64,000 bases of DNA from Candidatus Gastranaerophilales bacterium (GTDB lineage: Bacteria; Cyanobacteriota; Vampirovibrionia; Gastranaerophilales; Gastranaerophilaceae). A program made the position numbers and the translations under genes. The notes beneath the pieces were generated by a model. The model did not search any database. It was not told the origin of the DNA and saw only the letters and a list, made by a program, of their open reading frames with translations. The DNA is taken from contig CALVFT010000002.1 of the NCBI GenBank assembly GCA_944326915.1, positions 1-64,000 of the forward strand, read 5' to 3'. Position 1 is the first letter of the stretch. Each line of letters starts with the position of its first letter. Below, in pieces: positions 62,649-64,000 of the stretch.

Positions 62649-63827
62649 ATGGTACAGAAGATTCCTACAATTATTATTTCTGAAGAATCTCAGACTCAGG
62701 AAGTTTTTAAACTGTTTTTATCAGAGTGTGAGGGATATAATTTTTTGGCATCTACAAATGATTTTTCTAAAGCGTGTGATGCCATAAGAGAGCTTGCAAA
62801 ATGTTTGGTAATAGTTGATTTATCAGAATATCCTGATCCTGGTCTGAATTTTATAACTCGTATTTCTCAAGAGTTTTCTCAATGTAGAATTTTAGCTTTT
62901 TCAGACAAGCCTTCTGTTGATCTTGTTGTAAAAGTTATGCGTGCAGGTGCAAGAGATTTTCTTTCTATGCCTGTAATCAAGACAAAATTTATAGAACTTT
63001 TAGGTGATATTTATCCGGAATTTTTTGGACAGATAAAAAAAAGAACTAAATGCCGTGTAATGACAGTGTTTTCTAATAAAGGTGGTATTGGTAAGACATC
63101 TATCGCTTCTAACTTAGCATTGGAATTAGCTAAAATTACTAAAGAGAATGTTGCCTTAATTGATTTAAATTTTCAACTTGGTGATATAACTACGTTCTTT
63201 GATTTGAAACCTTCTTTTAATATTTCATATATGTTGCAAAATTTAGATAAAATTAATGAAGATTTTCTATTAAGTACTCTCGAAAAGTATAAAGATACAA
63301 GTCTATACATATTAGCAGATCCTCCATATTTTAAGCAGGCTGATGATATATCTCCTAAGCAGATTTCAAAACTTTTTGATATATTAAAACAGACTTTTTC
63401 ATATGTTGTGGTAGATACTTCTGCAGGATTTGAAGGAAAAACTATGACTGCGTTAGAAAATTCTGATTTGATTTTGTTGGTTAGTATTGTTAATTTGCCG
63501 GCTTTGAGAAATTGTCAAAGATGTTTAGAACTGTTTGAAAAGCTAGGGTATGACCAAAATAAAATACAGATTCTGATTAATAGATACATGGAAAATGATG
63601 AAATAAAAGCAGAGGATGTTGAAGAAGTATTAGGTCGTAAAATATTTTGGAAGGTTCCAAATAATTATTTTACTATGATGTCTGCTATAAACAAAGGTGT
63701 TCCTGTTGCTGATATTAATCCTGATTCAAATGTTTCAAGAAGTTATAAAGAATTAGCATTGATTGTTTCTGATAGCATTTATAAAAGGAATTTGAACTAT
63801 AGAAAAACTCATTTGAGTGATGATTGA
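62649..63827 (+). CDS. CpaE/TadZ-like receiver-ATPase
   Basis: A 392-aa protein. The N-terminal response-regulator-like domain (about 1-125) has Asp57 in VIVDLSEYPD at the phospho-acceptor position, with degenerate acidic residues. A MinD/ParA-type ATPase domain follows, with deviant Walker A KGGIGKT (144-150) and VALIDLNFQLGD. CpaE/TadZ proteins localise type IV/Tad pilus machines at the membrane, which fits the pilin genes elsewhere in the window. The next gene begins 4 nt after its stop. Confidence 0.85.
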   Translation: MVQKIPTIIISEESQTQEVFKLFLSECEGYNFLASTNDFSKACDAIRELAKCLVIVDLSEYPDPGLNFITRISQEFSQCRILAFSDKPSVDLVVKVMRAGARDFLSMPVIKTKFIELLGDIYPEFFGQIKKRTKCRVMTVFSNKGGIGKTSIASNLALELAKITKENVALIDLNFQLGDITTFFDLKPSFNISYMLQNLDKINEDFLLSTLEKYKDTSLYILADPPYFKQADDISPKQISKLFDILKQTFSYVVVDTSAGFEGKTMTALENSDLILLVSIVNLPALRNCQRCLELFEKLGYDQNKIQILINRYMENDEIKAEDVEEVLGRKIFWKVPNNYFTMMSAINKGVPVADINPDSNVSRSYKELALIVSDSIYKRNLNYRKTHLSDD

Positions 63828-63831
63828 ATAG

Positions 63832-64000
63832 GTGGCTAAGTTGTTACAAAGTAGTAAATTAGGTAATAGATTTAAAAAAATAAATCCTGATAATGTTACT
63901 GATGAAAAAAGAGTTTCAGAGAGTGTTTCTACTGAATCTTTTGAGCAAAAAGTTGACAGTTCAGTGAGTGTAACTGTTGGGATAAATTTTAATGATATAG
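63832..64000 (+). CDS. Partial ORF at the window edge, possibly a CpaF/TadA-type ATPase
   Basis: An open frame from GTG at 63832 runs to the window end (56 codons, MAKLLQSSKLGNRFKKIN onwards) with no stop. The visible part is a polar, low-complexity N terminus with no diagnostic motif. CpaE-like genes are often followed by the CpaF secretion ATPase, so this is a contextual guess only. The ribosome binding site is weak. Confidence 0.45.
   Translation, partial: MAKLLQSSKLGNRFKKINPDNVTDEKRVSESVSTESFEQKVDSSVSVTVGINFNDI

Overview
The window is a low-GC bacterial chromosome segment carrying mostly housekeeping genes. Several features suggest a gut Melainabacteria/Vampirovibrionia (Gastranaerophilales-like) lineage. 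These are four short type IV pilin-like proteins sharing one C-terminal signature, a CpaE-like ATPase with a receiver-like domain, several lineage-type proteins without recognisable domains, and LytR-CpsA-Psr and peptidoglycan genes. The assignment rests on recognising these protein types, not on a database search. I see no transposase, integrase, phage module or CRISPR array, so this looks like core genome with a few fast-evolving patches.

Layout. 1-5.7 kb (minus strand): tRNA-Gly, dnaE and a pair of WYL-type regulators. 5.7-6.2 kb: no convincing gene, but a possible ncRNA ending in a terminator. 6.2-15.2 kb: anmK, nnrD, trmL, a CDP-alcohol phosphatidyltransferase, an oxidoreductase, a glycosyltransferase, and an operon of acyltransferase, nitrilase-family protein and dacB. 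15.2-22 kb (plus): tig, clpP, clpX, polA. 22-25.5 kb: tlyA/tatD divergent from gatD/GtrA, then a calpain-like protein. 25.6-31.2 kb: proS, a TPR protein, a secreted protein and a CHASE2-GGDEF cyclase. 31.4-35.3 kb: rpmE, two tandem pilin paralogues, thyX and an antiporter. 35.3-41.8 kb: two tRNA-Arg genes, an exonuclease, argS, mgtE, LCP and dus. 41.8-47 kb: a large TPR protein, infC with a probable AUA start, tRNA-Phe and a membrane-anchored protein. 47-50.4 kb: a PEP/pyruvate-binding-domain remnant, a flippase and two more pilins. 50.5-55.4 kb: a degenerate PurD-like ATP-grasp, a DnaJ variant, queE, def, fmt and aroH. 55.4-58.9 kb: a HerA-like protein without a P-loop plus a UvrD/PcrA-type tail, yqeK and nadD. 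59-64 kb: hypothetical proteins, a 6S RNA, a CpaE-like ATPase and the start of a further gene.

The most striking signal is regulatory. At ten genes a -10 hexamer, often an extended one (TGN-TATAAT), ends exactly 6 nt before the start codon and there is no Shine-Dalgarno sequence, which implies leaderless mRNAs. This also corrects several start codons (tatD, gatD, nadD, the flippase). Two promoter regions (tatD/gatD and upstream of thyX) are palindromes that place an extended -10 on both strands around the same GTTT centre, as expected for bidirectional promoters. Other genes in the window use ordinary AGGAG-type ribosome binding sites, so the lineage appears to mix both initiation modes.

Three small ORFs (48, 54 and 55 aa), a 6S RNA and a remnant of a PEP/pyruvate-binding-domain gene were found in the gaps between larger genes. 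All positions were read by eye and no homology or folding program was run.
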